A DNA stretch of 64,000 bases, from NCBI GenBank assembly GCA_964370735.1, contig CAYJLC010000002.1, positions 82,683 to 146,682 on the forward strand. The letters are read 5' to 3'. Origin of the DNA: CAYJLC01 sp964370735. GTDB taxonomy: Bacteria; Bacillota; Clostridia; Oscillospirales; Butyricicoccaceae. Under the pieces are notes generated by a model. That model searched no databases. It was not told where the DNA came from and saw only the letters and a list, made by a program, of their open reading frames with translations. Shown in pieces: positions 9,189 through 18,238 of this stretch. A program made the position numbers and the translations under genes. Position 1 is the first letter of the stretch. Each line of letters opens with the position of its first letter.

Positions 9189-9896
9189 TTATAATGCAGA
9201 TTTAATGATATCGCGTAAAATATTATCGATATTATCAAGCTCTTCTTTTTCTAAAGTTTTCGGGTCAACCGGCTTGTGGATAGTGATATTCACATCGGCT
9301 GGAGTGATTTTAAAACCCTTGTTTTTTTCAAGTAATTTGTACGAACCATCGATAGTTATAGGAACTATTATAGCGCCACCTTTTATAGCGATTTTTGTAC
9401 TACCAGGTTTAAATACACCGATATTGTTGCCTTTGCTACGAGTTCCTTCGGGGAAAATTGTCATCGAATTGCCTGCTTTAACATATTTAATCGCGTTAAC
9501 AACAGCTTTTAAAGCATCCTTTGGGTCATTTCTGTCGACAAAAAGGCAATCAAGATGCATCATCCAATCACGAACGAGTGGTAATTTAGCAATTTCAGCT
9601 TTGGCTAATATTGCACGAGGAGTGCCCACGTGATGTAGCATTAAAGGGATATCAAACTGCCCTTGATGATTTGAAACGAATACAGCGTTTTCTAAAGGCA
9701 AATTTTCTTCACCGAATACTTTAACGCGTGCGCCAGCTAGGCGAAGTAGCCTTCCAGACCAATCTTTAACGTAAAAATTCACTAAATCGCGATATTCTTT
9801 CGTAGTTTTGTCCATTTTGCCTGCTTTTCTTAGTCCACCTATTCTTGAAACTAGGTAAAACCAGAAATATGTCATCCAATATGTTGTTCTAAACAT
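9189..9896 (-). CDS. plsC: 1-acyl-sn-glycerol-3-phosphate acyltransferase
   Basis: A 235-residue acyltransferase that converts lysophosphatidic acid to phosphatidic acid in membrane lipid synthesis. It shows the PlsC/LPLAT block I SNHQGQFDIPL (the NHxxxxD catalytic dyad) near residues 75-85 and block III FPEGTRSKG near 146-154. An N-terminal hydrophobic segment fits membrane association. The start is supported by AAGAGG upstream on the minus strand. It follows a small membrane protein gene on the same strand. Acyl donor preference (ACP or CoA) is not readable. Confidence 0.92.
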   Translation of the reverse strand: MFRTTYWMTYFWFYLVSRIGGLRKAGKMDKTTKEYRDLVNFYVKDWSGRLLRLAGARVKVFGEENLPLENAVFVSNHQGQFDIPLMLHHVGTPRAILAKAEIAKLPLVRDWMMHLDCLFVDRNDPKDALKAVVNAIKYVKAGNSMTIFPEGTRSKGNNIGVFKPGSTKIAIKGGAIIVPITIDGSYKLLEKNKGFKITPADVNITIHKPVDPKTLEKEELDNIDNILRDIIKSAL

Positions 9897-9911
9897 AAAA
9901 ACCTCTTAAAA

Positions 9912-10364
9912 TTAATTATTTCCTGTATAGTCAATTGTACTAATTGACGGTGATGTTTTATCTATGTAGATATTTATTTTATCATTAGTGTAAATATTAG
10001 GTTTAAGCCATAAAAACTCGCTTTCACCTTCATATTTTATGCCATGATAGCTATATTCATAGTGAATTATATACGGTTGCTTGCGCCCTAATAGGTTATA
10101 TTTTCTCGTTTTAACATACGTTACATTAGCACGAGTAACAAAACCGTTTTTAAGCAAGCTTTTAAGTTTTAGCGTTTTAAGTTGCGAACAAATAATCAAA
10201 GTTATTGCTGCTACTAAAAAAGCTAGTGCAAAGCTTAAAAGAATGACAGTAGAAATCCCCAGACCAGTGATAATTCCGTCGACTAAAGCTGATAAAAACA
10301 AGCTAATTGATAGTACAAGTGTTATGATAAAAAAGAATTGTTGAATATTTTTTGGTGCTTTCAC
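9912..10364 (-). CDS. DUF3592-like two-helix membrane protein
   Basis: A 150-residue protein with two adjacent N-terminal membrane helices (about residues 10-55), then a soluble C-terminal region with the pattern YIIHYEYSYHGIKYEGES, like the extracellular domain of DUF3592 proteins. GTG at 10364 is chosen as start because AGGAGG (10371-10376) lies 6 nt before it; an ATG at 10394 would place that ribosome site inside the gene. It is 15 nt upstream of plsC on the same strand. Function unknown. Confidence 0.7.
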   Translation of the reverse strand: MKAPKNIQQFFFIITLVLSISLFLSALVDGIITGLGISTVILLSFALAFLVAAITLIICSQLKTLKLKSLLKNGFVTRANVTYVKTRKYNLLGRKQPYIIHYEYSYHGIKYEGESEFLWLKPNIYTNDKINIYIDKTSPSISTIDYTGNN

Positions 10365-10471
10365 TTTTGCCCTCCTAATTAAGTAAAATTGCATACACTA
10401 TATTATATAATATTTTTAAGAGAAAGTAAAGTAAAATTTAATAATTTTGCAATTTGTTCTTATATTTTTTT

Positions 10472-10501
10472 AGAAAAAAGCCACCTGTATATACAAGTGG
10501 C
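10472..10501 (-). terminator. Terminator of the lactate dehydrogenase/YkvI operon (minus strand)
   Basis: GCCAC (10480-10484) pairs with GTGGC (10497-10501), enclosing a second perfect palindrome TGTATATACA. On the minus strand the stem is followed by TTTTTTCTA. It lies just after the YkvI stop codon. Confidence 0.85.
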
Positions 10502-10507
10502 AAAGTT

Positions 10508-11674
10508 TTATTTTAATTTTGTTTTCACAGCATGAATTACAAAAGGAATAAAAACAGAAATAAGCGATGCATATCCAAGATACGAGTAGCCTTTAACAAC
10601 TACTGCCATCAGCCCAAATTGAGCAATTGCAAACGCACAACCTGTGAAAATTAGTGCGAAAATGATATTTCTAATCATATGACCTTTTTTAACTTTTTCT
10701 TCATCCATACGCTTTTCAACAGCATTAACACAGCGAGTAACGATACCAGAAACCATGTTTACACCAGTAGAAATCGAGCCTAGAATAATTAAAATAGAAA
10801 TAATCGGAGTTAAAAACTCTGAACCAACACCGTTTTGAACCAGAACAAGCATAGGCACAGACGCTGTTGCAAGGTCTGAGATAAAAGCGATTGAAAGTAA
10901 ACCGATAACTGCAAGCATAGTTGCCACAACATTTGTTATGAAAATGTAAATACCAGCTTTGTTAACTTGTTTTTCATCTGTAAGAGGTTTTACATGCTGA
11001 TACATAACTGAAACTGAAGCTAGTTGGAATAAGAAGTATAAAAACGCGCTCCAAAGTGCAGGAATGAATGAGCCTGTTTCTTTTGAACCAGCAGCCATTT
11101 CGCCAGCACTCATTTTTGATATAGAAGCAGAAATTTCACCCCATTCTGCAATGATATTTGGCACTAAAACTACGATTAGACCAATGATAATCAGTACAGA
11201 AATGGTAGCGGCAGCTCTTCTTACCATATTTGTGCCGAAAATTGATATAACGAAAATAAATGCACCAACGATTAATGTACAAAGCCAATATGGTATACCA
11301 AATAGGGTTTCGAGTGTCGAGCCACCTGTTGCAAATGCAGCAGCAGAGGCGGTCGCTATCATGATTAAGTATGTAATTTCGAACAAGTTTGAAAAGATAT
11401 GACGATACTTTCCATAGAATTTATCAGAAAATGAACGATAATCGTAAACTTTGTTTCTAAAAGCATAACGCATTCCATACCAAAAGAAAACTGCGTATAA
11501 AAATTGCGTAAATATAGGTAAAAACAATGTCCAAATGCCATAATTTATGAAATATTGATAGATTTGTGCGCCAGAGGCAAAGCCACCTCCAAACTGCGTA
11601 GTAAATGCAACGAATGCGACACCAACGGCAAGTGGCATTTTACTTTTGTCGACTAAAAGACTTTTTTTGCTCAT
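10508..11674 (-). CDS. YkvI-family membrane transporter
   Basis: A 388-residue, roughly 11-helix membrane protein that resembles the YkvI family (LeuT-fold/APC-like membrane proteins). The first helix contains the FGGGFASGAQ segment expected for substrate or ion coordination in this fold. It starts 11 nt after the FAD-linked oxidase of the bifurcating lactate dehydrogenase set and shares its terminator, so it is probably co-transcribed. A lactate or 2-hydroxy-acid permease role is suggested only by this position, because Acetobacterium lct operons carry a permease of a different family there. Substrate unknown. Confidence 0.75.
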   Translation of the reverse strand: MSKKSLLVDKSKMPLAVGVAFVAFTTQFGGGFASGAQIYQYFINYGIWTLFLPIFTQFLYAVFFWYGMRYAFRNKVYDYRSFSDKFYGKYRHIFSNLFEITYLIMIATASAAAFATGGSTLETLFGIPYWLCTLIVGAFIFVISIFGTNMVRRAAATISVLIIIGLIVVLVPNIIAEWGEISASISKMSAGEMAAGSKETGSFIPALWSAFLYFLFQLASVSVMYQHVKPLTDEKQVNKAGIYIFITNVVATMLAVIGLLSIAFISDLATASVPMLVLVQNGVGSEFLTPIISILIILGSISTGVNMVSGIVTRCVNAVEKRMDEEKVKKGHMIRNIIFALIFTGCAFAIAQFGLMAVVVKGYSYLGYASLISVFIPFVIHAVKTKLK

Positions 11675-11685
11675 TTTAATTCTCC

Positions 11686-13104
11686 TTATTTATTAAATTT
11701 TATAACTTTATCAGGGTTTAAAATCAACTTTTCATCGAAAGCAAGCTTAATTGACTTAAATAAATCAATCATACGATTGCCTAAAAAAGTTTCCATATAT
11801 TCTATTCTGCCATTACCAATTCCATGCTCGCCAGAAAGTTGACCACCGAGTTTTTTCGATAAATCATATAACTCTACAAGGCATTTTTGCGTAGCAGAGT
11901 GCCATTCTTCGTCGGTCATACCTTCATCTCTAAGCATTTCTGTGTGGATATTTCCATCGCCAGCGTGACCACAAGGTTGAACACGAACACCGTGTTTATT
12001 ACCGATTTGCTTAGCAGATTTTACATAATGAGCGATTTCTGAGCGAGGAACAACAACGTCACACTCTTCTTGTGCGATACTATCGGCTTTCATCGCCTCT
12101 AAAATTCCACCACGAACAGTCCAAACAGAGGCAAGTCTTTCTGCTGTGTCTGCGATTAAGCAGTCGATAACACCATGCTTTAAAGCTTCTTCGCAAAGTG
12201 CATCACACGCTTTTTCTAATTCTTCTTTGCTCGATGCATCATACATAACAAGCAAAACAGCTTCGCCCTTATCATAAGGAAATGGTTTATTTAACCTGTT
12301 TTTAACGATATTAATAAGCTCCATCTCTAGAAATTCGATGGCTGTTGGTACAAAAGATAGGTCTAAAACGTGTGGAACCATATCGGCACATTCTTCTAAA
12401 GTTTTAAAAGGCAAAACTAAAGTTGCAGTGAATTTTGGCGCAGGAAGAAGTTTTAAAGTGACTTCTGTAAGTATACAAAGAGTGCCTTCGGAGCCGATTA
12501 CTAGGTCTTTAAGGTCGTATCCAGTAGTATTTTTGACTACATTAGACGAAAATTCTACAATTTCTCCGTCAGGAAGTACAACTTCCATACAACGCACAAA
12601 ATCGCGAGTAAGTCCATAACGAACAGCCTTCATACCACCTGCATTTGTGATAACAGTACCACCGATAGAGGCAGTTTTTTCGCCAGGGTCAGGAGGGTAG
12701 AACAAACCTTCGGCAGTAGCAGTGGCTTGAACATCTAAAAGAAGAGCGCCAGGTTCGCAAGTTATCGTTTGATTTTTTCGGTCGACAGGGAAAATTTTAT
12801 TCATTCTCATTATAGAGAGCAAAATTCCACCATGTTTACAAGTTGCGCCACCGGCAAGTCCTGTACCTGCACCACGAACAGTTACAGGTATATTGTTTGC
12901 GTAAGCAAAACGCATTATATTCGAAATTTCAGTTGTATTTATAGCTTCTACCATAACTTCAGGAGCAAAAACACCGTATTCCGGCATTTCATCGTGAAAA
13001 AACTCAGGAAGGATATCGTCTTTTTCAATTACTCGACTATCGTCTGTGATGCTTTTTATGTAAGAAATATCATTTTTATCAATTTTTTTATACGGAAATG
13101 GCAT
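11686..13104 (-). CDS. lctD: FAD-binding lactate/2-hydroxyacid dehydrogenase subunit (LctD/GlcD-like)
   Basis: A 472-residue flavoprotein of the GlcD/D-lactate dehydrogenase family. Visible: the FAD-binding PCMH domain with TVRGAGTGLAGGA and PPDPGEKTASIGGT, and the C-terminal catalytic half with CGHAGDGNIHTE and GEHGIGNGRIEYM. Met at 13104 is the start, since AGGAGG (13111-13116) sits 6 nt before it; a longer frame to 13134 would overlap etfA. The order EtfB-EtfA(ferredoxin)-GlcD matches lctBCD of Acetobacterium woodii, whose complex oxidises lactate with NAD+ while co-oxidising reduced ferredoxin. Other 2-hydroxyacid substrates such as glycolate remain possible. Confidence 0.85.
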   Translation of the reverse strand: MPFPYKKIDKNDISYIKSITDDSRVIEKDDILPEFFHDEMPEYGVFAPEVMVEAINTTEISNIMRFAYANNIPVTVRGAGTGLAGGATCKHGGILLSIMRMNKIFPVDRKNQTITCEPGALLLDVQATATAEGLFYPPDPGEKTASIGGTVITNAGGMKAVRYGLTRDFVRCMEVVLPDGEIVEFSSNVVKNTTGYDLKDLVIGSEGTLCILTEVTLKLLPAPKFTATLVLPFKTLEECADMVPHVLDLSFVPTAIEFLEMELINIVKNRLNKPFPYDKGEAVLLVMYDASSKEELEKACDALCEEALKHGVIDCLIADTAERLASVWTVRGGILEAMKADSIAQEECDVVVPRSEIAHYVKSAKQIGNKHGVRVQPCGHAGDGNIHTEMLRDEGMTDEEWHSATQKCLVELYDLSKKLGGQLSGEHGIGNGRIEYMETFLGNRMIDLFKSIKLAFDEKLILNPDKVIKFNK

Positions 13105-13105
13105 A

Positions 13106-14299
13106 TTATACCTCCTTTTTATTAATTTCTTCAATCATTTTTGGAATAATTTCAAATGCATCATCGACAATGCAATAGTTTGCGATATTAAAAATTTGAG
13201 CATTTTTATCACTATTTATAGCGACAATACATTCACTTCCAGTCATACCAGAGGTGAATTGAATAGCACCAGAAACACCACATGTAATAATGAGTTTCGG
13301 TCGAACAGTTCGCCCAGAAAGGCCAATTTGATGAGAATTATCGCCCAAACCAGCCTCTGCCATCGGTCTTGTGAAACAAATTTGACCACCTAGAGCGTCA
13401 GAAAGCTTTTTACAAAGCGCAACACCTTCGGCGTTTTTCATTCCACGACCACAAACGACAAGGATTTCTTCGTCTTCAATCGACTTCACTTTCGGCAATT
13501 CTTCGATAGATAATATTTCAATTCCAGATTTCACCATAGCATCAGAAACAGGCATTTTGTGGATAATTCCAGTAGGATTTTGAACTTTACAAGCCTTATC
13601 CATAACGCGATAGCGAATTGTTGCGAATTGCGGACGAGCATCTGTGATAAGAATTTGAGCCATAATATTTCCACCAAAAGCAGGTCGAATTTGCACTAAA
13701 TCAGTGTTTTCGCACATTTCAAGCTTAGTGCAGTCAGCGGTAAGTCCAGTTCTAAAACGGGTAGACAGACGAGGCGCAAGCGACCTACCAGCAGATGTTC
13801 CGCCTATTAAAACTGTCGATGGCAAAGTTTCGGAAATGCAATCGGAAATTGCGTCTGCATAGCAATCGGCTTTAAAGCCAGAAAATCCATCGTGCTCATA
13901 GAAATACACATTTGAAACACCATAGTCTAGCAATTTTTTAGCGTTTTCTTCGGTGCCTTTTTCGCCAACTAGCACGCAAGATACTTCGTAATCTACGACA
14001 CTAGCAAGCTTTTTAGCCTCTCCGATTAATTCAAAAGTTACAGGATGGATTTCGCCGAGTTCTTGCTCTGCATACACTAAAATACCATTCCAATTTTGCT
14101 TAATATTTTCGTCATTTATAGGCTCTTGCGAGAAAGTTAGGGCATTTTCAGGACAGAGTTTAACACATACGCCACACATTCTGCATCTTTCGTCGAGCAA
14201 AATACCTTCTTTATTGATTGAAAGTGCATCGAAAGGACATTTTTCTTTGCAAATACCACAGAGGTTGCATTTTTTTATATCTAGTGAAATTGTAGGCAT
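13106..14299 (-). CDS. lctC: Electron-transfer flavoprotein alpha subunit with N-terminal ferredoxin domain (LctC-like)
   Basis: A 397-residue EtfA fused at its N-terminus to a 2[4Fe-4S] ferredoxin domain: cysteines 11, 14, 17 and 21, and 39, 42, 45 and 49. The rest has EtfA features, including VLIGGTSAGRSLAPRLS and the C-terminal FAD-binding stretch GRTVRPKLIITCGVSGAIQF. Such fused EtfA subunits occur in electron-bifurcating lactate dehydrogenases and related complexes. Its start codon overlaps the etfB stop (TAATG), and lctD starts 1 nt after its end, so the three subunits are translationally coupled. Bifurcation is inferred from family and gene order. Confidence 0.9.
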   Translation of the reverse strand: MPTISLDIKKCNLCGICKEKCPFDALSINKEGILLDERCRMCGVCVKLCPENALTFSQEPINDENIKQNWNGILVYAEQELGEIHPVTFELIGEAKKLASVVDYEVSCVLVGEKGTEENAKKLLDYGVSNVYFYEHDGFSGFKADCYADAISDCISETLPSTVLIGGTSAGRSLAPRLSTRFRTGLTADCTKLEMCENTDLVQIRPAFGGNIMAQILITDARPQFATIRYRVMDKACKVQNPTGIIHKMPVSDAMVKSGIEILSIEELPKVKSIEDEEILVVCGRGMKNAEGVALCKKLSDALGGQICFTRPMAEAGLGDNSHQIGLSGRTVRPKLIITCGVSGAIQFTSGMTGSECIVAINSDKNAQIFNIANYCIVDDAFEIIPKMIEEINKKEV

Positions 14300-15096
14300 T
14301 ATTTTGCAGTCCTTTCTATAATTTTATTTGAAACTAGGATGTCTATAAGCGTTTCAGCTTTGTTTTTTCCTTCGATTTTAACTTGCTTTTCTGATGCTTT
14401 TGGTGCAAACATCGCGTCTACTTTTGTAGGGGAACCTACCAGTCCACAGCGAGATAAATCTGGTGATGGTAAATCGTCAAAGCCAACAAACTTTATCGCT
14501 TTATCACGAGTGTTTTTCTTTAAAATGAAAGACGGCAAGCGAGGCACGCAACTATCTTTTTCGATAGTCAAAAGACATGGAAAACTTAGTCTGCTCTTTT
14601 GCTTAGTTTTAGAAAAAATTTGTTCAATATCAATTGTTTTATCGGTTAAATTTTCGATTTTTGTCACCCAAGCACCATGTGGAATTCCTAAAAGTTCTGC
14701 AAGCGCAGGACCAATTTGGGCAGTATCACCGTCGGTGGTTTGTCTGCCGCATAAGATAAGGTCGTAGTCAGAAATAAGCGAAATCCCTTGAGAAATGGTA
14801 TAAGAAGTCGCTAAAACGTCCGAACCTGCAAATTTTCTGTCAGACAGAATGATTGCATCGTCGGCACCTAAACTATAAGCATCGCGAATCATTTTTTCTG
14901 CTTGTGGTGGACCCATTGTGATAACAGTGACAGTTCCACCGAGTTGTTCTTTGATTTTTAGCGCAGTTTCTAGCGCATAGAGGTCGTAGGGGTTTGTTCT
15001 TGTTTCGGCACCTAAGCGTTTTAAGGCACCTGTTTCCTCGTCAATTTCGACAGAAGAAGTTGCAGGAACTTGCTTCATGCAAACGACTATATTCAT
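14299..15096 (-). CDS. lctB: Electron-transfer flavoprotein beta subunit (LctB-like)
   Basis: A 265-residue EtfB, the normal length for the family. Visible: the N-terminal VCMKQVPATSSV strand, DAYSLGADDAIILSD and the signature CGRQTTDGDTAQIGPALAELLG near residues 125-146. EtfB carries a nucleotide site that binds AMP in classical Etfs and a second FAD plus NAD in bifurcating ones. It is the first gene of the lct-like operon, with AAAGGAG before the ATG and a candidate promoter about 65-95 nt upstream. Group assignment to the bifurcating class rests on the fused ferredoxin in its partner. Confidence 0.9.
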   Translation of the reverse strand: MNIVVCMKQVPATSSVEIDEETGALKRLGAETRTNPYDLYALETALKIKEQLGGTVTVITMGPPQAEKMIRDAYSLGADDAIILSDRKFAGSDVLATSYTISQGISLISDYDLILCGRQTTDGDTAQIGPALAELLGIPHGAWVTKIENLTDKTIDIEQIFSKTKQKSRLSFPCLLTIEKDSCVPRLPSFILKKNTRDKAIKFVGFDDLPSPDLSRCGLVGSPTKVDAMFAPKASEKQVKIEGKNKAETLIDILVSNKIIERTAK

Positions 15097-15162
15097 AAAT
15101 TTAAACTCTCCTTTAATGTATTTTACTTTTAAAGTTTATCAGATTAAAGTTTTGCTTTTTTT

Positions 15163-15191
15163 AGTGTAACATATATTTAAATAATAAGCAA
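15163..15191 (-). promoter_or_regulatory. Candidate promoter of the lct-like operon
   Basis: On the minus strand TTGCTT (15186-15191), a 17-nt spacer and TACACT (15163-15168) lie upstream of etfB. The -10 box is a 4/6 match, so this is plausible rather than firm. Nothing else is visible in the rest of 15097-15296. Confidence 0.45.
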
Positions 15192-15296
15192 GAAAAAAGT
15201 AGAAAAATTATGAATTTTTTTACCTTAATATATTAAGTGCGTTTTATAATTAGTAAAAGTGAATAAAAATAAGCAGAGATTTTTGTGATAATCATA

Positions 15297-15321
15297 GAAA
15301 AAACCTGCACCGAAGTGCAGG
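15297..15321 (-). terminator. Terminator of the branched-chain amino acid region (after ilvE)
   Basis: On the minus strand CCTGCAC-TTCG-GTGCAGG forms a 7-bp stem capped by a stable UUCG tetraloop, followed by six Ts. It is 8 nt past the ilvE stop codon. Confidence 0.9.
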
Positions 15322-15329
15322 CTTATAAA

Positions 15330-16385
15330 TTAAATTATTTGTGTCCAACCGAATTTATCTTCAAGTTTTCCATATTGAATTCCAGTTAAATTATCGTATA
15401 ATTTTTGTGAAATTTCACCGATTTTTCCGTCTGATAGTTCGATTATAGTATCTTTGTATTTCATAACTCCGATAGGAGAAATTACAGCGGCAGTACCAGA
15501 GCCGAAGGCTTCGATAAGTTCACCTTTATTATATAGCTCGATTAATTCATCGATAGAAATTTTTCGTTCTTCAACATCAATTCCTAGTGATTTTGCAAGT
15601 TCGATAGTTGATTTTCTTGTAATTCCTGCCAAAACACTGCCAGATAGCATTGGAGTGATTAATTTGTCTTTCAGGACGAAAAATACATTCATAGAACCAA
15701 CTTCTTCGATATATTTGCGTTCAACACCGTCAAGCCATAAAACTTGCTCATATCCTAAAGAATTTGCTTTTTCTTGAGCGATTAAAGAAGATGCATAGTT
15801 TCCACCAGCTTTTGCAGTACCAGTTCCACCTTTTACAGCACGAACATACTCATCTTCAACAAAGATTTTAACAGGTGATAAACCGTTTTTATAGTACATG
15901 CCAGAAGGGGCTACGATTACCATATAAGTATATTCGATTGATGGGTGAACACCTAAACCAACCTCTGTTGCAATGATAAATGGTCTTATATATAGCGATG
16001 TTCCAGCGCCTTTTGGAATCCAATCTTTTTCAAGATTTAGTAATTCTTTAAGGTCAGAAACACACTCATTTACGTCTAAATGAGGAATACCCATACGCGT
16101 ATTTGATTCGTTTAAACGTTTAAAATTTTCTTCTGGACGGAAAAGCATAATATCGTCATTTTCAAGCTTATATGCCTTTAAACCCTCGAAAACTTCTTGT
16201 CCATAATGAAGACACGCAGTAGATGGGTCAAGCGAAATAGGGCCATAAGGCACGATTTCTGTTTCGCCCCAAGCACCATCTTTATATTTCTTTATAATCA
16301 TGTGGTCTGTGAAAATTTTACCAAAGCCAAGATTATTATTATCAGTTGGTTTTGTTTTTAAATTCTTAGATAATGTAATTTTCAT
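15330..16385 (-). CDS. ilvE: Branched-chain amino acid aminotransferase
   Basis: A 351-residue fold-type IV PLP aminotransferase that makes the last step to valine, leucine and isoleucine from their 2-oxo acids with glutamate as donor. Visible: YGQEVFEGLKAY (about residues 61-72), the lysine region GGTGTAKAGGNYASSL, and GSGTAAVISPIG near the C-terminus binding the PLP phosphate. Length is typical of the BCAT group II enzymes. GGAGG precedes the ATG. It is the last gene of the ilv region, separated from ilvD by a hairpin repeat. Confidence 0.94.
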   Translation of the reverse strand: MKITLSKNLKTKPTDNNNLGFGKIFTDHMIIKKYKDGAWGETEIVPYGPISLDPSTACLHYGQEVFEGLKAYKLENDDIMLFRPEENFKRLNESNTRMGIPHLDVNECVSDLKELLNLEKDWIPKGAGTSLYIRPFIIATEVGLGVHPSIEYTYMVIVAPSGMYYKNGLSPVKIFVEDEYVRAVKGGTGTAKAGGNYASSLIAQEKANSLGYEQVLWLDGVERKYIEEVGSMNVFFVLKDKLITPMLSGSVLAGITRKSTIELAKSLGIDVEERKISIDELIELYNKGELIEAFGSGTAAVISPIGVMKYKDTIIELSDGKIGEISQKLYDNLTGIQYGKLEDKFGWTQII

Positions 16386-16427
16386 AAATTACCTCCTTTT
16401 TTTAAAGTTTAGGTTTTTGTAATTAAA

Positions 16428-16550
16428 GGGATGTCGAGGACGCCATCCCCTACATATTGCACAAATATTTGTAAAATTACGTCTGAAACACGTCGCATTG
16501 GCGACTAATGAGTCCAACGTCAGGTTGGTGCCTGTCGGTGCAACCGACTA
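16428..16550. repeat. Dispersed hairpin repeat, copy 1, ending in the ilvD stop codon
   Basis: Similar in order and sequence to 19549-19660. Modules: GGGATG...CATCCC hairpin with GTCGAGGACGCC between the arms, then CCTACA; GTAAAATTACGTCTGAAACAC; hairpin GTCGC-attg-GCGAC; an extra CCAAC/GTTGG hairpin found only here; and GTCGGT-gca-ACCGAC followed by TA. The last bases CTA (16548-16550) are the TAG stop codon of ilvD on the minus strand. The region fills nearly all of the ilvD-ilvE spacer. No open reading frame or transposase is present. Confidence 0.8.
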
Positions 16551-18224
16551 TATGTTTTCTTTGTAGCTAGATAAAATTGCGCCTTCGCCTGCTGACGATA
16601 CTAATTTTCTGTATCTTGCAAGCCAACCACCTACTTTTCTAAGTGGAGGAGCTACGAAGTTTTTGCGTCTTTCTTCCATTTCTTCATCTGAAATTAGAAG
16701 ATTTATAGTGCCTGCGTGCATATCGATTTCGATTTTATCGCCGTCTTTAATGAATGCGATTTCACCACCAGAAGCTGCCTCTGGAGAAACGTGACCGATT
16801 GCAGCGCCACGCGTTGCACCTGAGAAACGACCATCAGTGATTAGGGCAACAGTTTTGTCAAGTCCCATACCAGCTAGAGCCGAAGTAGGTGATAGCATTT
16901 CGCGCATTCCAGGGCCACCTTTAGGGCCTTCATAGCGAATAACAACAACGTCACCGTCGACAATTTCTTTACCAAAAATTGCAGCGATAGTATCTTCTTC
17001 GCTTTCAAATACGCGTGCATTACCAGTGTGTTTTAACATTTCTGGCGCTACTGCCGAACGTTTTACAACACAACCACCTTTTGCGATATTTCCGAATAAA
17101 ATCGCAATACCACCAGTAGCTGAGTTTGGATTTTCTATATCTTTAATGATTTTTGTATCAGAATTTTTAAAATGTTTAATGTTCTCGCCGACAGTTAGAC
17201 CTGTTACAGTCATTAAATCAGTGTTAATTAAACCTTTTTTCGAAAGTTCATTCATAACAGCTTGAACACCACCAGCGCGATGTAAATCTTCGATATGGTC
17301 GTGACCTGCTGGGCTTAATTTACATAAATTCGGAGTCGAGCCAGAAATTTCGTTGATTAAGTTTAAATCTACGTCAACGTGAGCCTCGTTTGCGATTGAA
17401 AGTAAGTGTAAAACAGAGTTTGAAGAACAGCCTAGCGCCATATCAGTAGCTAAAGCATTTTTGATTGTTTCAAGTTTTACGATATCGCGAGGTTTAATAT
17501 CTTTTTCAACTAGTTCCATAATTTTCATACCAGCATATTTTGCTAGGCGAGTTCTTTCAGAAGTGATAGCCGGAGCAGTTCCGTTTGTTGGAAGTGCAAG
17601 ACCTAATACTTCGGCAAGACAGTTCATTGAGTTTGCAGTGAACATACCAGAACAAGAACCACAAGTCGGACAGGCTTTTTTCTCGATTTCAAGTAGTTTT
17701 TCTTCTGCGATTTTGCCAGTTTTATATGCACCAACAGCCTCAAACATTGAAGATAAACTCATCGCTTGATTGTCGATATTTCCAGCAAGCATAGGACCAC
17801 CTGAAACTAAAATTGAAGGGATATTCATACGAAGTGCACCCATCATCATTCCAGGAACGATTTTATCACAGTTTGGAACAAGTACCACACCGTCAAATCT
17901 ATGACCGATTACCATAGACTCAAGGCTATCTGCGATAAGTTCTCTTGAAGCAAGAGAATAACGCATACCCTCGTGACCCATAGCAATACCATCACAAATA
18001 CCGATAGCAGGGAAGACGATTGGTGTGCCTCCTGCCATACGAATACCAGCTTTAACAGCTTCTGTTATTTTATCTAGGTGCATGTGTCCCGGAACTATTT
18101 CAGAGAAAGCTGAACAAATACCGATAAGTGGTTTTTTCATTTCTTCTTCTGTAAGTCCTAGCGCAAAAAACAGCGAACGACTTGGCGCTGCTTCTACACC
18201 TTGTAGAATTTTTTGACTTTTCAT
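16548..18224 (-). CDS. ilvD: Dihydroxy-acid dehydratase
   Basis: A 558-residue Fe-S dehydratase that converts 2,3-dihydroxy-isovalerate and dihydroxy-methylvalerate to the 2-oxo acids for valine/leucine and isoleucine. Visible: VPNCDKIVPGM and CPTCGSCSGMFTANSMNC (cluster-binding cysteines), with RYEGPKGGPGMREML and TDGRFSGATRG toward the C-terminus. Met at 18224 is the start because AAAGGAG lies just before it; an upstream ATG at 18266 would add unrelated residues and overlap the preceding gene. The stop codon is provided by the right end of a hairpin repeat. Confidence 0.95.
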   Translation of the reverse strand: MKSQKILQGVEAAPSRSLFFALGLTEEEMKKPLIGICSAFSEIVPGHMHLDKITEAVKAGIRMAGGTPIVFPAIGICDGIAMGHEGMRYSLASRELIADSLESMVIGHRFDGVVLVPNCDKIVPGMMMGALRMNIPSILVSGGPMLAGNIDNQAMSLSSMFEAVGAYKTGKIAEEKLLEIEKKACPTCGSCSGMFTANSMNCLAEVLGLALPTNGTAPAITSERTRLAKYAGMKIMELVEKDIKPRDIVKLETIKNALATDMALGCSSNSVLHLLSIANEAHVDVDLNLINEISGSTPNLCKLSPAGHDHIEDLHRAGGVQAVMNELSKKGLINTDLMTVTGLTVGENIKHFKNSDTKIIKDIENPNSATGGIAILFGNIAKGGCVVKRSAVAPEMLKHTGNARVFESEEDTIAAIFGKEIVDGDVVVIRYEGPKGGPGMREMLSPTSALAGMGLDKTVALITDGRFSGATRGAAIGHVSPEAASGGEIAFIKDGDKIEIDMHAGTINLLISDEEMEERRKNFVAPPLRKVGGWLARYRKLVSSAGEGAILSSYKENI

Positions 18225-18238
18225 GTTTTCTCCTTTTT

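Noticed and set aside
9205..9633. A 142-codon frame on the plus strand opposite plsC
   Set aside because: It is the antisense of a strongly supported acyltransferase with correct catalytic motifs; it has no ribosome site and low-quality composition.
14339..14767. A 142-codon plus-strand frame opposite the etfB gene
   Set aside because: It is antisense to a well-supported EtfB and has no ribosome site or recognisable domain.
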